Source of the DNA: an uncultured Parabacteroides sp.
GTDB lineage: Bacteria; Bacteroidota; Bacteroidia; Bacteroidales; Tannerellaceae
Assembly (NCBI GenBank): GCA_900770835.1
Contig: CAAGLQ010000199.1
Location: 1 to 6,845 of the forward strand
Length of the DNA stretch: 6,845 bases
Direction of reading: 5' to 3'
Every line of letters begins with the position of its first letter. Position 1 is the first letter of the stretch. The position numbers and the translations under genes are program-made. This document shows, one piece after another, positions 1-6,297 of this stretch. Below the pieces are notes generated by a model. It saw nothing but the letters and a program-made list of their open reading frames with translations, searched no databases and had not been told where the DNA came from.

Positions 1-459
1 CACGAAACGCTGCTCAGGCAACTTATGACAGTTGGCTACAATACGCCCGTCACTCTTCAAACGATAGACATAGGCAGTGCCCCAAGTCAAGATCAATCGG
101 GAGGCCTCCCGCAACTGTTCCGCCGAGCTGAACAGCCGATCATTCATCTGCCACAATGTCTCCTCTTCCGTCGTGGCCGAGAAGCGGCTATGATAAGCGA
201 AATTATGATAACTTCCCTCATGCGCAAACAAATCAGCGGCCGTGAAAGGTGTCGGTCGCAACAGCCGACGCAAGCCTTCCGCAATGGAAGCGGGGTTATA
301 GAGCGTGCCAAACGGATTGTTATCCACCTGAAACTTATCGCTCTCCAGCCGCTCACCGATGTTCTCCGCAAAGCAAGAGCCCATCAGCACCATGCGATCG
401 GCATAACTTATCCCAAACGGAGGTTTGGGAATCTGGATGGAAGTGATTAGTTCCAACAT
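1..459 (-). CDS. GSCFA-domain protein, N-terminal part (runs off the left edge)
   Basis: The minus strand is open from an ATG at 459-457 to the window edge, giving 153 residues of a longer protein. Visible family hallmarks are GSCFAENIG (residues 27-35), which contains the GSCFA signature that names the family, then NPFGTLYNP (48-56), TWGTAYVY (125-132) and NCHKLP (143-148), in the expected order. Members are common in Bacteroidetes; to my knowledge they resemble SGNH/GDSL-type hydrolases, with the conserved Gly-Ser-Cys near the N-terminus. The substrate is unknown. No signal peptide is visible, so the protein is probably cytoplasmic. The start is supported by the stop codon of the upstream peptide gene lying directly against it (TAG then ATG, no gap), which suggests translational coupling. 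The family assignment is firm; the function is not. The C-terminal part lies outside the window. Confidence 0.92.
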   Translation of the reverse strand, partial: MLELITSIQIPKPPFGISYADRMVLMGSCFAENIGERLESDKFQVDNNPFGTLYNPASIAEGLRRLLRPTPFTAADLFAHEGSYHNFAYHSRFSATTEEETLWQMNDRLFSSAEQLREASRLILTWGTAYVYRLKSDGRIVANCHKLPEQRFV

Positions 460-564
460 CTATAAGTTAGCAATCCACTTCTTTCCTGATTTTGTATTTG
501 AAAAAATCACAAAGCCAAGTGCTATTACTGCCAATACCACATAAACAAATAAACCTGCATTCAT
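460..564 (-). CDS. 34-residue single-span membrane peptide
   Basis: This is a 34-codon ORF starting MNAGLFVYVVLAVIALGFVI, so residues 4-21 form one strongly hydrophobic helix. A short polar, basic tail follows (SNTKSGKKWIANL, residues 22-34). The layout is that of a small membrane peptide with a positively charged cytoplasmic tail. The start is bounded by an in-frame TGA four codons upstream, and it shares ATGA with the stop of the preceding mini-ORF. The TAG stop abuts the ATG of the GSCFA gene. Overlap on one side and zero spacing on the other are typical of genuinely translated, coupled genes, which is the main evidence that it is real. I do not recognise a named family. An alternative reading in another frame (MKQIYECRF...) has no such features. 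Function unknown; a role connected to the GSCFA protein is inference from linkage only. Confidence 0.65.
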   Translation of the reverse strand: MNAGLFVYVVLAVIALGFVIFSNTKSGKKWIANL

Positions 565-611
565 AGATTTGTTTCATTACGCTCACGCTGTTGTCGTTCG
601 TAGTTGCTCAT
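561..611 (-). CDS. 16-residue charged mini-ORF (leader peptide candidate)
   Basis: The ORF encodes MSNYERQQRERNETNL: very polar, with four arginines and three glutamates, and no hydrophobic stretch. Its TGA overlaps the ATG of the downstream membrane-peptide gene (ATGA, 561-564). The start codon lies about 14 nt downstream of a TAnnTTTG box at 626-633, so it would be the first ORF on a transcript with a very short leader. It may be a regulatory leader or coupling ORF, or a tiny gene in its own right; it may also be chance. The overlap architecture argues for translation, but the length gives little statistical support. Confidence 0.4.
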   Translation of the reverse strand: MSNYERQQRERNETNL

Positions 612-625
612 ATCTCTATTTTCTG

Positions 626-633
626 CAAAAGTA
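626..633 (-). promoter_or_regulatory. Bacteroidetes -7 box (TACTTTTG) for the micro-ORF/GSCFA chain
   Basis: Read on the minus strand this is TACTTTTG, an exact match to TAnnTTTG, the -7 consensus of the Bacteroidetes primary sigma factor. It lies just after the receptor stop codon and about 14 nt before the mini-ORF start. No clear TTTG -33 box is seen 19-21 bp upstream, so this is a half-match. It would let the small genes and the GSCFA gene be transcribed independently of the receptor. Confidence 0.4.
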
Positions 634-644
634 AGAAGAATTTC

Positions 645-2972
645 TCACTTCCCCGCATTGCTTACACCCGAATCGCTATCGGAGTTGTTCACCCGCTTCT
701 GGGCGGACTTGAAGGTACGACCGAAAGAGAAGTTGTAGCTCAGCGAGAGACCGATCACGTTAGAGCTCTCCTTGATGTGGCTGGTGCGGTGATAGGAGGC
801 GAAACGGTTCCAGTTCTCCGTCTCCTGTTTCCAGTTGTCCATAAAAGGATTGATGGCGAAGAGACCCAAGGTCACCTGCTTGACCCGATAGCTCAACTGG
901 GCATATTGGAAGTTCTCGCCACCGCTCATGGTCTCACCCCAGAAGCTGTTCACGTTGCTTGATATGCTGTACATAAAAGAGAACCGCTTCCAGGTCAGCG
1001 AAAGATCCCCTGAATACCACCAGTTTGTATAGCGATGCGTATAGGTGTTGCTTCGGCTGATGAAATGGCGCACGCCTCCCGTGAAGGAGAACTGCAATAG
1101 ATCCCTGATCGGACCGACCCGTAGGGTAGCGGTAGAGAAAATGGCTTGTGCGCTCTTCTGGTTGTCCCACGTCTGCACGATGCGGTTGCCCTCCTGATAC
1201 TTTTCATCCATGATCGCCTTTGGCTGATACTGATAAGTACCCAACAGATCGACATAGAAGAGCCCCTTCTTTAGCGAGTAATTCAACTGTGCCCGATAAT
1301 CCACATAATAATGCAAATCGGGATTACCTCGCTGGATCTGAATCGAATCAATCTCCTGCTCCACGGCGCTCAACTGACTCAATGAAGGGGCGTTGCTACG
1401 AATCCTCCCTTGGAAGCGAAGGCTCTGCTCACCGGGCAGGTGATAGAAGAGCGTGAGGCGGGAGTTGAGGTTGTATTTAGCCTCCGACAAGCCATCTCGC
1501 TGATCATAGGCAACACGCAGCAAAGAGAGCCCCACGGTGTAATCCAGCTTGTTCAGTTTACCTTTCAGCTCGCCGTATGCCGAGCTGCTCATCTGCGTCA
1601 AGTGGGTCTCATAAGCGTGTCCATTGCGATAGGTGTTATCGGAAAAAGAGTGCGTGTGGTTCAAACCGGCGCTGAGACGCAGCCCGTTGGCAAATGCCTT
1701 CTCATAGATTGCCTCGCCGATCAGCGAATATTTCCGGCCCTCCACCTGATTGTTGATGTCCGTCAGCAACAGATCGCCTCGCTGCTCTTGATAGGTTCGT
1801 CGGCTATCCGAACCGATATAGGTACCCACCACATTGAACACCAAGAGTTGATCTTTCGGCAAGGTACGCTGGTAGTAGAGATCCAAGGCGGGCGAATAAG
1901 AGGTCTCAGGAGTCAAGTCGGTCATATAGACATAATCGGTCGGATCGGCACTGTTGCGCAAAATGCCTCGATAGTCATAGTGCGGAAAGCGATTGCTCCA
2001 GTAGCGCACGGTGGCGTTGAAGAACTGCTTCTCCGCCTCTTGGTAGTTATAGGTCAAGTGCGCATTGTGCATATACCCCTCCATGTGGCTGGGCACACCC
2101 TCCTCCGTGCGATCCACCGTGCGTCCATCAGCTAACTCAAAATGCTCCCGATTGTCCCGATAGGAGCCATAGAAATCACGGGGACCGAAATGGTAGCTGG
2201 CATTCCACTCCGACCGTTTGTGGTTCACCTTGGCTTGAAAGTTATGCTCGCCCCACATCCGATTGACACTCTGTCGGGAGTCGAAACCAAAGCTACCGCC
2301 TGTCTCCGGCCGACGCACGATGTAATCCAACACCGCATCCACCTCGCCATAGCGTAAACTGGGATCGTCATGATACTCAATACGAATAATATCCGCCGGC
2401 TGCAAGGCTTGGATCTCCTGCTGCTCCACCTTTACGCCATTGATGCGTAACTGCACCGTGCCATTGCCCACCAACTTAATCGTATTATTCAAAGGATCCA
2501 CCTGCAAACGGGGGAGCATCAACTGTTGCAACAGCTCGATACCATTGCGAGAGGCTTTCACCTGCCGCTCAGAGGGAAAGACTAACTTTCGGTCGGAACG
2601 AGTGGTTTGTGCGGAGCCACTGACCGTTACCCCTTCCAAAGCAACCGCATCCACAGCCAGCAGGATCTCACCCAAAGCCGTTGTGCGTTCAAATCCTTTT
2701 AGGTCAATCGTCACCGGTTGATACCCGATGCAGGAAACCACCATACGATAATCTCCCTTGCTCAGTTTCCCCAAGCTGAAATTTCCCTGCGCATCGGTCG
2801 TCGCTCCCGCTACGAATGCGGAATCCATCGTTTGCAACACGACATTCGCAAACTCCACCTTCGTTTGGCTCTCTGCCTCAACGACACTACCTTTGATCAC
2901 TAAATTTTGAGCCATAGCTCCCACTGTCATGCCGCCCAGCAGCATGACTCCCCAAATCATTCTTCTCATCAT
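645..2972 (-). CDS. Outer-membrane beta-barrel receptor, TonB-dependent-receptor-like
   Basis: The product has 775 residues. A signal peptide spans about residues 1-21 (basic MMRR, a hydrophobic core, then GAMA before Q22). Residues 24-110 form a carboxypeptidase-regulatory-like beta-sandwich (IKGSVVEAES, ANVVL, DAQGNFSLG, GDYRMVVSCIGYQP). Residues about 125-222 resemble a plug domain (GIELLQQL, NGTVQLRINGV, ADIIRIEY, YGEVDAVLDYIVRR). The rest is a long barrel rich in alternating aromatic strands, ending near LSLSYNFSFG with a polar tail of about 25 residues. This resembles the Bacteroidetes outer-membrane beta-barrel proteins of about 700-900 aa rather than the longer SusC transporters, and no SusD partner lies beside it. 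It sits in the outer membrane; the ligand (metal, peptide or sugar) cannot be read from the sequence. Two adjacent ATGs (2972 and 2969) both fit as start; no Shine-Dalgarno motif is visible, as is normal in this phylum. Confidence 0.9.
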   Translation of the reverse strand: MMRRMIWGVMLLGGMTVGAMAQNLVIKGSVVEAESQTKVEFANVVLQTMDSAFVAGATTDAQGNFSLGKLSKGDYRMVVSCIGYQPVTIDLKGFERTTALGEILLAVDAVALEGVTVSGSAQTTRSDRKLVFPSERQVKASRNGIELLQQLMLPRLQVDPLNNTIKLVGNGTVQLRINGVKVEQQEIQALQPADIIRIEYHDDPSLRYGEVDAVLDYIVRRPETGGSFGFDSRQSVNRMWGEHNFQAKVNHKRSEWNASYHFGPRDFYGSYRDNREHFELADGRTVDRTEEGVPSHMEGYMHNAHLTYNYQEAEKQFFNATVRYWSNRFPHYDYRGILRNSADPTDYVYMTDLTPETSYSPALDLYYQRTLPKDQLLVFNVVGTYIGSDSRRTYQEQRGDLLLTDINNQVEGRKYSLIGEAIYEKAFANGLRLSAGLNHTHSFSDNTYRNGHAYETHLTQMSSSAYGELKGKLNKLDYTVGLSLLRVAYDQRDGLSEAKYNLNSRLTLFYHLPGEQSLRFQGRIRSNAPSLSQLSAVEQEIDSIQIQRGNPDLHYYVDYRAQLNYSLKKGLFYVDLLGTYQYQPKAIMDEKYQEGNRIVQTWDNQKSAQAIFSTATLRVGPIRDLLQFSFTGGVRHFISRSNTYTHRYTNWWYSGDLSLTWKRFSFMYSISSNVNSFWGETMSGGENFQYAQLSYRVKQVTLGLFAINPFMDNWKQETENWNRFASYHRTSHIKESSNVIGLSLSYNFSFGRTFKSAQKRVNNSDSDSGVSNAGK

Positions 2973-2993
2973 CTTTGTCTAAGCTTTAATGGT

Positions 2994-3117
2994 GACTGTT
3001 GCAGGTTGGCCTCGCCCGTTCCAATCGGTTATTTACCTATAAGACGGAACAAACCCTCGTTTAGTTACAGTTTTTTCAAAAAAAATTAAGCACTCTCCCG
3101 ATACACCTGCAACAGTC
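2994..3117. repeat. 13-bp perfect inverted repeat, arms 98 bp apart
   Basis: GACTGTTGCAGGT at 2994-3006 is the exact reverse complement of ACCTGCAACAGTC at 3105-3117. The left arm ends 22 bp upstream of the receptor start codon. The arms enclose 98 bp that should contain or touch the receptor promoter. This is the geometry of small invertible promoter segments that phase-vary surface genes in Bacteroidales, but two operator sites for a regulator would also fit. No canonical TAnnTTTG box was found inside in either orientation, and no recombinase gene is in the window. Confidence 0.6.
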
Positions 3118-3275
3118 CTCCCCTCTCCCTAAATCTTCTGTTTATAAGCACTTAACGAAAGAAGGCTTGGCCACACGAGCGCATTCTTGTGCCACGGTGA
3201 TTGGCTATGACAATTTTTCCTCTGTCAAGTTGTCCACCTTTTTCTGACAGTTTTTCAACACTGAGCATTAAAGGA

Positions 3276-3339
3276 GTTTGCATAGGTTTAAAAGGTGGGG
3301 CATATCGCTTAAATAGGTTTGCGTAGATTTAAAAGGTGG
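3276..3339 (+). repeat. Two 23-bp direct repeats upstream of hsp20
   Basis: The 23 bp at 3276-3298 and 3317-3339 match at 21 positions. Both begin GTTTGC and end TTTAAAAGGTGG. The period is 41 bp, about four helical turns, so both copies would face the same side of the DNA. A TAnnTTTG box (3314-3321) lies at the start of the second copy. They may be paired regulator sites or the trace of a small tandem duplication. Confidence 0.65.
3314..3321 (+). promoter_or_regulatory. Candidate -7 box (TAGGTTTG) for hsp20
   Basis: TAGGTTTG matches TAnnTTTG exactly and points toward hsp20. It would leave a leader of about 150 nt. No TTTG is found at the right distance upstream. Similar but poorer boxes occur within the repeats (TAGGTTTA at 3283-3290, TAGATTTA at 3324-3331), so the true start could differ. 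A heat-shock-specific element was not recognised. Confidence 0.3.
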
Positions 3340-3460
3340 ATGTTCCCTGGGGCTGAAAGGCGGAGCGGGCACGGGGTTTGCACAATCCTAAGCGAATCCG
3401 GGAAGCCGGAAGGCAGAGCGAATTCAAAAAGAAAAAGGAATAAACAAAGAACTAAAGAAT

Positions 3461-3465
3461 AGGAG
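3461..3465 (+). promoter_or_regulatory. AGGAG ribosome-binding-like site of hsp20
   Basis: AGGAG ends 9 nt before the ATG at 3475 and 12 nt before the second ATG at 3478, which favours the first. Such a clear purine-rich site is noticeable in a phylum that mostly lacks them. Confidence 0.45.
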
Positions 3466-3474
3466 ATTAAAACT

Positions 3475-3909
3475 ATGATGCCGAGTAAAAGAATGTACAA
3501 CAATGATCAAAATTGGTTACCGACTTTTTTCAATGATTTCTTCGATAACGATTGGATGATGAAGACTAACGCAACCGCACCTGCGATCAATGTCGTAGAG
3601 AATGACAAGGATTATAAGGTTGAGGTAGCCGCACCGGGTATGCGAAAAGAGGATTTCAATATTCATTTGGGCGACGACAATGAGTTAGTCATCACGATGG
3701 AGCGGAAGAATGAGAACAAAGAGGAGCACAAGAAATACTTGCGCCGCGAGTTCGCTTACTCGAAGTTCCAGCAATCTTTTGTCTTGCCCGACGATGTGGA
3801 GAAGGAGAAGATCAACGCCAGCGTGAACGATGGCATCCTGACGATTGATCTGCCGAAACGCACACCGGAAGAGAAGGCGAAGATCAACCGCATCATCGAG
3901 ATCCAATAA
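3475..3909 (+). CDS. hsp20: Hsp20/alpha-crystallin family small heat-shock protein
   Basis: The product has 144 residues, typical for bacterial small heat-shock proteins. These ATP-independent chaperones bind unfolding proteins in the cytoplasm and hold them for refolding by the DnaK and ClpB machinery. A short aromatic N-terminal arm (WLPTFFNDFFDNDW, residues 14-27) would bind substrate. The alpha-crystallin domain runs from about 37 to 128, with VEVAAPGMRKEDFNI (49-63), ELVITMERK (70-78) and the diagnostic close NASVNDGILTIDLPK (114-128, A-x4-G-x-L-type). The C-terminal I-x-I anchor that docks neighbouring dimers is IEI (141-143). All key elements are present, so the gene appears intact. 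It stands alone, with its own upstream region and a terminator 46 nt after the stop. Two tandem ATGs open the frame; the first has the better distance to AGGAG. Confidence 0.96.
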   Translation: MMPSKRMYNNDQNWLPTFFNDFFDNDWMMKTNATAPAINVVENDKDYKVEVAAPGMRKEDFNIHLGDDNELVITMERKNENKEEHKKYLRREFAYSKFQQSFVLPDDVEKEKINASVNDGILTIDLPKRTPEEKAKINRIIEIQ

Positions 3910-3954
3910 ACCAAGGGAGGCTTTGTGAAGCATCCACGAAAAGGGGGATGAGCG

Positions 3955-3991
3955 GAGGCTGTGCCAAAATAGGGCACAGCCTCTTTTTTTT
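3955..3991 (+). terminator. Intrinsic terminator of hsp20
   Basis: GAGGCTGTGCC (3955-3965) and GGCACAGCCTC (3973-3983) form an 11-bp perfect stem with a 7-nt loop, followed by eight T (3984-3991). It ends the hsp20 transcript and insulates the symporter gene. The reverse direction has no T tract, so it is one-way. Confidence 0.93.
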
Positions 3992-4016
3992 ATAGCCCTA
4001 CTTGGGATGGGCGAGG

Positions 4017-4028
4017 GTTTGGTCAAAC
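4017..4028. promoter_or_regulatory. Near-palindromic site upstream of the symporter gene
   Basis: GTTTGGTCAAAC is a 12-bp palindrome with one mismatched pair, 100 nt before the symporter start. The same site, perfectly palindromic, lies exactly 100 nt before the start of the decayed second copy. Retention in both copies suggests an operator, though it may only reflect shared ancestry. Confidence 0.35.
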
Positions 4029-4078
4029 GGATTGAAAGAAATAGCCCCTGATTTCGTGTCAACCTGCGCAGTTTTTTC

Positions 4079-4086
4079 TACTTTTG
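4079..4086 (+). promoter_or_regulatory. -7 box (TACTTTTG) of the symporter gene
   Basis: An exact TAnnTTTG match 30 nt before the ATG at 4117. No good TTTG -33 box is present. Its position rules out the TTG at 4084 as the start codon, since that lies inside the promoter. The short leader leaves no room for a riboswitch. Confidence 0.55.
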
Positions 4087-4116
4087 CTGCCCAAGCAACA
4101 AAAGCAAAAACAGGTT

Positions 4117-5517
4117 ATGGAATTATTGAATGAATGGATCGGGGCGCTCAACGAGGTACTTTGGTCATACGTGTTAATCATCATGCTGTTGGGGTGTGCC
4201 TTCTGGTTCACCCTGCGAGGCAAGTTCGTGCAATTTCGGATGATCGGGGAGATGATGCGCCTTTTGGGAGACTCCACGCAGAAGGCAGATGGGGGCGAGA
4301 AACATATCTCCTCTTTCCAAGCGTTCGCTGTATCGTTGGCAAGCCGAGTCGGAACAGGCAATTTGGCGGGTGTGGCCACGGCGTTGGCGGTTGGCGGGCC
4401 GGGAGCGGTCTTTTGGATGTGGCTCATTGCGCTACTTGGTTCGTCGAGTGCCTTTGTGGAATCAACCTTGGCCCAATTATATAAGGTAAAAGGGAAAGAG
4501 TCCTTCATCGGTGGCCCGGCCTACTACATGGAGCGTGGCTTGGGTTGGCGCTGGATGGGAGTGCTCTTCGCCGTGCTAATCTCCATCACCTTTGGCTTCG
4601 CATTCAACTCCGTGCAGAGCAACACGATCTGTGCCGCATGGGAGAACTCCTTCGGCATTGCCCATGAGTGGATGGGATTGGCGATCACGGCGGTCACTTT
4701 GGTGACGATCTTCGGGGGCATCCAGCGCATCGCCCGGGTGAGCAGTGTCGTGGTGCCAGTCATGGCCTTGGGCTATATCGCCTTGGCCTTGGGAGTGGTG
4801 CTGTTCAACATCACGGAGCTGCCCGACGTGATCCGGCTGATTGTCTCGAACGCTTTTGGATGGGAGCAGGCCTTGGGTGGCACGGTGGGTGCCGCCTTGA
4901 TGCAAGGTATCAAACGAGGCTTGTTCAGCAACGAGGCCGGTATGGGTTCAGCTCCAAACGTAGCCGCAACCGCCCATGTCACCCATCCCGTGAAGCAGGG
5001 ATTGATCCAGGCGTTGGGTGTCTTCTCCGACACGTTGGTGATCTGCACCTGCACCGCTTTCATTATTCTCTTCAGCGGAGTGCCTTTGGATGGCAGCCTG
5101 AATGGGGTGCAGCTTACGCAGGCGGCCTTGAACTCGGAGGTAGGCAGCGCAGGAGGTATCTTCGTGGCGTTAGCGATCCTGCTGTTCGCTTTCAGTAGCA
5201 TCATTGGCAACTATTATTATGGTGAGGCGAACATCCGTTTCATCTCCACACGTCGCTGGGTGCTGTTGCTCTATCGCCTGATGGTCGGAGGCATGGTGTT
5301 GTTCGGAGCCTTGGCCAGCCTCGACTTGGCTTGGAGCTTGGCCGACGTGACCATGGGCCTGATGACCATCTGCAACCTGATCGCTATCGCTCTGCTGAGC
5401 AAACAGGCTTTCCTCCTACTGAGGGACTATGTGCAGCAGAAGCAGGCGGGTATCCAGAGCCCGACCTATACCCGAGATCGCATCCCGGAGCTCAGCGACA
5501 AAGCGGAGTGCTGGTGA
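4117..5517 (+). CDS. alsT: Sodium:alanine/glycine symporter (AGCS family)
   Basis: The 466-residue inner-membrane carrier belongs to the alanine or glycine:cation symporter family, which imports small neutral amino acids with Na+ (or H+). Family motifs are SRVGTGNLAGVATALAVGGP (residues 76-95), GAVFWMW (96-102), GGPAYYMERGLG (132-143), GGIQRIARVSS (200-210) and the strongly conserved KRGLFSNEAGMGSAPNVAA (266-284). About ten to eleven hydrophobic spans are visible, starting near residues 13-33, which fits the family fold and usual length of 440-480 aa. The start MELLNEWIGALNEVLW is chosen over the TTG at 4084 because that codon lies within the TAnnTTTG box, and because the second copy begins at the matching ATG. 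No terminator is evident after the stop. The gene appears complete. Alanine versus glycine preference cannot be decided from sequence. Confidence 0.95.
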   Translation: MELLNEWIGALNEVLWSYVLIIMLLGCAFWFTLRGKFVQFRMIGEMMRLLGDSTQKADGGEKHISSFQAFAVSLASRVGTGNLAGVATALAVGGPGAVFWMWLIALLGSSSAFVESTLAQLYKVKGKESFIGGPAYYMERGLGWRWMGVLFAVLISITFGFAFNSVQSNTICAAWENSFGIAHEWMGLAITAVTLVTIFGGIQRIARVSSVVVPVMALGYIALALGVVLFNITELPDVIRLIVSNAFGWEQALGGTVGAALMQGIKRGLFSNEAGMGSAPNVAATAHVTHPVKQGLIQALGVFSDTLVICTCTAFIILFSGVPLDGSLNGVQLTQAALNSEVGSAGGIFVALAILLFAFSSIIGNYYYGEANIRFISTRRWVLLLYRLMVGGMVLFGALASLDLAWSLADVTMGLMTICNLIAIALLSKQAFLLLRDYVQQKQAGIQSPTYTRDRIPELSDKAECW

Positions 5518-5766
5518 AAAAGGATGGAGGCTGCTTCATAAGTTTCTTGCGCTTACGCTAACCAATAGCGGATATAAGCGGTCATGGGGGGGGGTCAAGC
5601 GCTTGGTAGATGGCGGAGACGTGCGAAGCCGCCGGAGTGATTCCTCCACCGACCACCCTATCAAGATCCATCCTATGGCTTGTTTCAGATATGTTCTCAT
5701 GACCGCTTTGTTTAGTGAAACCTTTTGTTTGATTTTACAGGGGCAAAATAACAACAAGCTCACCGA

Positions 5767-5898
5767 ATGGCTATTACACATATTTCGAGGATAATTACCA
5801 ATTATTCGGAAGCTGTTCATTTCCACTATTTGGATTATAAAAACCGCTGTGTGGGTATCTACCTTTCAGGGCAACTATATCAAAAGTTTTCTGCATGA
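5767..5898 (+). CDS. Possible 43-residue ORF, unrecognised
   Basis: The ORF starts ATG at 5767 and reads MAITHISRIITNYSEAVHFH, then a short aromatic stretch ending GIYLSGQLYQKFSA before TGA. The composition is more protein-like than anything else in this spacer. An in-frame TAA lies only five codons before the ATG, so it is not the tail of a longer upstream frame. It could be a small gene, a truncated N-terminus of a larger protein (a transposase-like start was considered but is not supported), or chance. No promoter box sits directly upstream. Confidence 0.2.
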   Translation: MAITHISRIITNYSEAVHFHYLDYKNRCVGIYLSGQLYQKFSA

Positions 5899-6123
5899 CG
5901 TGCTGCGTGTTGATATCAGCGAGGGATCAAGAGGAGGATGAAAGTTTCACGAAAATGCAGAATAGTGAAACGAAAATTGATTTTGACCTCTCTGCAGTGC
6001 GCTCGCGCATATATATAAAGACAAAGATAAAGATCTCTTTTACTAATCCCTCATAAACGAACAAAAACGAGCAGAAAACATAGCGATCAGGCGAAAACCG
6101 CAGACAAGGGAGAGCGATGGACG

Positions 6124-6131
6124 TACTTTTG
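6124..6131 (+). promoter_or_regulatory. Candidate -7 box (TACTTTTG)
   Basis: An exact TAnnTTTG match followed by CA, a common context for promoters of this phylum. There is no TTTG at the -33 distance. It lies 36 bp before the CCAGTTAGG repeats and points toward the decayed symporter copy, whose own -7 box is lost. No good ORF begins soon after it. Confidence 0.3.
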
Positions 6132-6166
6132 CATCAAAGAGATAAGGCGTGAGGGGTGTCACTTCG

Positions 6167-6216
6167 CCAGTTAGGAAAATATTTCTCTCCAGTTAGGAAA
6201 ATCTCCCGCCCTAACT
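6167..6216. repeat. CCAGTTAGGAAAAT direct repeat plus inverted half-site
   Basis: CCAGTTAGGAAAAT occurs at 6167-6180 and again at 6189-6202, a 22-bp period or about two helical turns. The core AGTTAGG of the second copy (6191-6197) is then inverted as CCTAACT at 6210-6216, making a 7-bp stem with a 12-nt loop. Three equivalent half-sites just downstream of a promoter box suggest regulator binding or an RNA element. There are too few units to call a CRISPR. Confidence 0.55.
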
Positions 6217-6283
6217 ATCGGGGAGAATGGGAGTAACAGCGATCTACACCTCTGCTGCACTTGCCATTCTCACAGATCCTGCT

Positions 6284-6297
6284 CGTTTGATCAAACG
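6284..6297. promoter_or_regulatory. 14-bp perfect palindrome CGTTTGATCAAACG
   Basis: A perfect 14-bp palindrome about 100 nt before the start of the decayed symporter copy. It is the counterpart of the near-palindrome at 4017-4028 and begins the collinear upstream homology between the two copies. Possible operator; no cognate regulator is in the window. Confidence 0.4.

Larger units (their letters stand above)
2973..3474. other. Divergent intergenic region between receptor and hsp20
   Basis: About 500 bp with no convincing ORF; the minus reading frame at 3503-3309 is not protein-like. It contains the 13-bp inverted repeat near the receptor, an A8/T6 tract (3071-3085) and a TGACA/TGTCA dyad (3208-3212 and 3223-3227). 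It also has three AAAAGGTGG-type boxes: two on plus at 3290-3298 and 3331-3339, one on minus at 3234-3242. A GC-rich imperfect direct repeat (3352-3367 and 3405-3420, 13 of 16 identical) precedes hsp20. Regulation of both flanking genes must lie here. Confidence 0.7.

Noticed and set aside
25..450. Plus-strand 141-codon frame
   Set aside because: It is antisense to the GSCFA gene, whose minus-strand frame carries clear family motifs; the plus frame has no recognisable content.
1410..2135. Plus-strand 241-codon frame within the receptor gene
   Set aside because: It is antisense to the barrel of the receptor, which is continuous and protein-like. The shadow frame has no domain, and its hydrophobic, Ile/Val/Arg-rich composition is what an antisense of this gene yields.
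4084..4116. TTG-initiated 11-residue N-terminal extension of the symporter
   Set aside because: The TTG lies inside the TACTTTTG promoter box, the extension is not membrane-like, and the second copy starts at the ATG matching 4117.
4081..4116. Glycine riboswitch upstream of the amino-acid symporter
   Set aside because: The predicted leader is about 25-30 nt, too short for the aptamer, and no glycine aptamer features are seen.
4668..5198. Plus-strand 176-codon frame within the symporter gene
   Set aside because: It is an out-of-frame shadow of the symporter, rich in Gly, Arg and His, without family motifs.
5606..5650. GGCGG/CCGCC hairpin as a terminator of the symporter
   Set aside because: The stem is only 5 bp with a 12-nt loop and no T tract follows.
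5429..5826. Two overlapping frames on opposite strands in the spacer
   Set aside because: Neither shows a domain, a membrane span pattern or a start signal, and the plus frame begins inside the symporter gene. Kept only as context for the G9 tract.
6167..6202. Possible mini CRISPR array
   Set aside because: Only two 14-bp units with an 8-bp spacer are present, far from CRISPR dimensions, and no cas gene is nearby.
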